NCBI RefSeq assembly: GCF_021347895.1
Contig: NC_067128.1
Span: 2,166,010 to 2,230,009 of the forward strand
Source of the DNA: Acanthochromis polyacanthus
Taxonomy: Eukaryota; Chordata; Actinopteri; Pomacentridae
Direction: 5' to 3'
DNA: 64,000 nt
The position numbers and the translations under genes are program-made. The notes under the pieces were generated by a model that was not told the DNA's origin, searched no databases, and saw only the letters and a program-made list of their open reading frames with translations. Shown in pieces: positions 60,847 through 64,000 of this stretch; positions within the stretch are counted from its first letter, which is position 1; every line of letters begins with the position of its first letter.

Positions 60847-63529
60847 TTAGCAAAGAGGCCATCGCAAAACACAAGATCGAGGGATGACTGATTGCAAGTA
60901 AACAGCATTTGTCGGTCATGTGTTTTGTGGTCTTCGTCGTGTTTGTGTACGTGTTGCCGCATGCTTCGTAAGCCAGCTACACGCTGTTACCACATCAAAA
61001 AAAAAAAAAAAAAAGTGCCAGTGTGTGTGTGTGCTGCACAAGTCAAATGGATAAGACCTAATCTGAGCACATACAACACAATCACCCACTCATTTCCAAA
61101 TGTCTGTCCAGCAAGATCTCGCTTTGGTGCAATAAATCACTCACTGACACACAATGTAATTGGCCATGTGATGCAATGAAAGCATCTGATGGCCAGAGGG
61201 GCAGTTCTTAAGACAGCTCTCACTTTGCTTCCCAGCATATCATAATTACTCTGTTTCCCTACTGGCTTGCAATCCGTTTCCATAGCGATCCATCTTTTAC
61301 ATTCAGGCGGTGTAGGTCCACGCATGTAGGTATGCACACGCACACCAACACACACAAACACACACACGCCTCCCCTCGAGTTCCTTCAAGCCCCCAATTA
61401 ATCTCAGTGGCAGACTTTTCACATTCATTTTTTCCTCTCGTGTTTGCATTCACGCATTTATTACATCAGTAAATGAGTATCAACATCATGCTCTGCTCAT
61501 GGAAATGAAACATGGGGGGCCTGGAAGTGGCAATAATTGAAGGTAATTCATTACGGAAGGGTTTTTTTTTTAGACTATCGGGCTCCATTTGAACTTTAAT
61601 AGCAAGTCATGAATCCTCCTGGCAACCTCGGAGCAAATGAACGCAGCACTGTTTTAATCCATAATGCATCACAGTGTATGTCCTGGTCCCAGTGATCACA
61701 TTAGATCCAATCATTTCCACTTGACACATTTTGAATATTCAAGGGGCAGAAACGGAGTAATCATAACCTCATGAATAAAATAGTCCACCATTACAACCTT
61801 ATGAAGACTGTAATTTACATTTCATGGTGAGATAACTTAAATGATGGCCCGGGGACAAGCTTAGCACTCGCAGTCATCATTTATAAGACTATATAGACTT
61901 TTAAGGAAACTTTTTGGGCTAATTTTGTTCATCATCATCTCTGTTAAAATTATTCCTTAAGGCTTTTCCCATTACATGGTTCCATCGTCACGGTTTTTTG
62001 GATGGGCTCTCTTTAATGATAGGTCATTTGGTGGTGATATCCTGAGGTTGTGGATGCCAAGAGGACTAGCAGTCACTTCAATGACAGTCTTAGTGAGCCA
62101 AGTGAAATTACTGCCAGTTAAGTAGTACAGAAAAAAGCGAGCATTAACAAAAAGGCAGCAGCAATTTGGCCGAAGGAGATATGGGAATTTAAGTCAAGGA
62201 GGTAAAGACAATTCATATTTGGTGGTTTGCATGCACTGATTTTATGTTTCTAAGCAGTAAAAATTAAGCTTTTTATGTATGAGTTGAACATAAAAAGACA
62301 TTTCAGCGTCTTAACCACTGCAAACAAACAGTTAATCTCTAAATAAATATAAAATTCACATTTATCTCCGGCTTCTCACCCACAGCCAATAAATTAAGTG
62401 CGTCTTTGATGTAACAGAAAGAAAAACCCAAACTGCAAAATTAAAAAAGTTACTTACCGTGCAAGTCTGTGCCAGTTAATAATACCAAAAAAGATTAAAA
62501 GGAAAGAAAAATAAGGAGAAGAGATTAAAAAGGAAAGTAGAACTATTTGCAGCACAAAATGAACTCATAAACTTAAATTTGCAGTTTTTGGATTAGGGTT
62601 TCTGGTGTAGAGAGGCATAACATTTAATTCTCAGGGTGTTTGATGGAGTCCCAGGCCAACAGAAGCAGCACAAAAAGGCTTGAATGATGCAAAATGGGTG
62701 CAAAGTGTCAGATGCCGCTCTACATTCTGATAGGCAACACATCCGGTAATAGCACCGCTGTGCCTTTTCCTCTTTGTTTCTTTAACAGACTTAAGTCCTG
62801 AGATAGAGGTCATGAAAAAAAAAATCAGTGAAATAGAAACCGAGGAAGAGGAGAATGTGTGGGTTTTGGCAAACATCAACAAATTCATTCTCCTCGTGAG
62901 GCCTTTGAGATGTGACAGTTTGACAAGTGGAAACCTCTGGGGAGATGCTTCCCATAACCCCGCAGGAAATGAAATATGGATTGTCAGGAACTATCCATGA
63001 AGGACACCATTGGCCAGACATCCCTGTGTGTGTGTGTGTGTGTGTGTTTCAGTGTGTGCACGCAGGAATTAGCTGCAGACAGAACCGTATCCTTAATTAT
63101 TCCTATTTGTACATCTGTGCAGTGAAATATTGCGGCTGCGTTTTCTGCCTGTTGGGTCCATTTAATCACGCAGCTGTTCGTATAGCAGGAATTCAGCAGA
63201 TACCAAAAGGACAAAGCAGAGTAAAGAAGGGCTCAACCTGTGTTTTTGGAGCTCTAGCTAGGGCTGTATATTGTTTAAACATGTCTGACTGCTGGTGTAA
63301 TGGACTGTAGTTGATCCCTGATCTGTGCGGATTCCCACCCACAGTCCGGCACGTATGGGAACCAATTAAATGAAAAGTCTAACCACCATACAGTGTGAAA
63401 CAGTTTCACTGCTGCTTTTTAAATAACTATATAGAAAAACATTTATAGAAAGGAGTCATCTGACAAGGCCAAACTACAATCTCACCATTTTAAAGAAAGT
63501 GATTTGGATCTGCAACAAACTTTAATTGG
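60847..63529. other. Unique non-coding stretch
   Basis: No gene is recognised. It contains an 18-bp A run (60997-61014), a CA-rich patch (about 61334-61368) and the (TG)11 run at 63025. The 61480-62130 part is repeat-free and AT-rich with several TAATT/ATTA and CATGAATAAA words. Confidence 0.4.
63025..63046. repeat. (TG)11 microsatellite
   Basis: Eleven perfect TG repeats. Confidence 0.9.
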
Positions 63530-63800
63530 CCATGTTTGACCTCTTTACTAAGTTTCAGGAAATTCAGTCGTGCACATATCCACAATGCCCAGAGAAGAAT
63601 TCCGTATTGTAACTACAGCTGCTAATCCCTGAACCTTTCTGTAGCACCACCAAATGGTTCTTTGTGGTTTTAAGCTCAATATTTAGACAGAAACAGGCTA
63701 GACAGTTTTGATGTTTGGTGCGTTCATTCATGGCACCCTCAGGATGAATTATGAGGATTTTGATGAACTCCTCACTTTTTCTTTATTGCTATCATTTAAC
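63530..63800. repeat. Dispersed fish repeat remnant
   Basis: 'tcatggcaccctcaggatga' followed by 'gatgaactcctcactttttc' near 63728-63782 recalls the same diffuse repeat as 49740-50136. It is strongly diverged. Confidence 0.35.
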
Positions 63801-64000
63801 AATCTAACTAACACCAAGCTAAATAATATTGTAAAAATGGTATTTTGTTGGGTCTATAAATGTCCGAAAATGTTGAAAAATGTCAACTAAAGCCAAAGAT
63901 AATGTCTTTGTCCTGTGATAGAAAGGTACTTTTAAGAACTTTTAATTCATCAATGGCTGCAGCTTTGCTTTATTCAACAAAAGAAGCAAAACACACCAAT
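63801..64000. other. Right edge, nothing recognised
   Basis: AT-rich sequence without a recognisable gene or repeat. Confidence 0.35.

Noticed and set aside
60693..60919. Open frames on both strands near 60.7-60.9 kb
   Set aside because: They lie mostly within the inverted arm of the CGTG-rich mobile element.

Overview
The window looks like non-coding DNA from a bony fish, probably a percomorph teleost. The reasons are a moderately AT-rich base composition, no operon-like coding, and a dense collection of repeat types I know from fish genomes: Tc1-like elements, hAT- and piggyBac-like miniature elements, fish-type tRNA-derived sequence, an LTR, and long TG and minisatellite tracts. I found no convincing host protein-coding exon. 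Nearly every open frame longer than 60 codons is either a by-product of tandem repeats or unsupported. The only recognisable protein-coding relics are transposon-borne: a nearly complete Tc1 transposase with a frameshift (51487-52522), a decayed Tc1 transposase tail (35574-35826), and two copies of a RecQ-type helicase fragment (26437-26673 and 46279-46518). The window is probably intergenic or deep intronic.

Layout. 0-9 kb: a 78-bp Tc1-type mini-element, three copies of a composite repeat (a piggyBac-like element inside a hAT-like one, two copies with a long hairpin), a palindromic hAT-type element with an 8-bp target duplication, and a short retroposed insert carrying a hammerhead-ribozyme-like motif. 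9-15.5 kb: mostly unique sequence, a TTTGTGG-rich minisatellite (11.2-12.4 kb) and a solo LTR with a 5-bp target duplication (14.1-14.8 kb). 15.5-26.3 kb: the dominant feature, an approximately 10.8-kb higher-order tandem array. It is built from a 38/39-bp minisatellite unit, nine 164-bp tRNA-derived modules all in the same orientation, and four 195-bp SINE/LINE-tail-like modules. It ends abruptly inside a helicase-carrying mobile element.

26.8-46 kb: unique sequence with scattered elements: a Tc1 tail, a hAT-like relic, a 1.07-kb element with TTA-flanked terminal repeats, a cluster of AATATTCG-rich elements, a piggyBac-like TTAA element, and one of two mirror-image copies of a CGTG-rich element. 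46-54 kb: the second helicase element, two hAT-type elements with CAGGGGTGTC-like ends, one of them broken by a nested series of insertions that ends with the Tc1 element. 54-64 kb: largely unique sequence with a 39-copy TG microsatellite, a short telomere-like tract and the second mirror-image CGTG-rich element.

The genes do not act together in any host pathway. The shared theme is mobile DNA: one element with a nearly intact transposase, and many non-autonomous derivatives that must have been mobilised by enzymes supplied from elsewhere. Family names below come from end motifs, target duplications and recalled family traits; no database search was possible.
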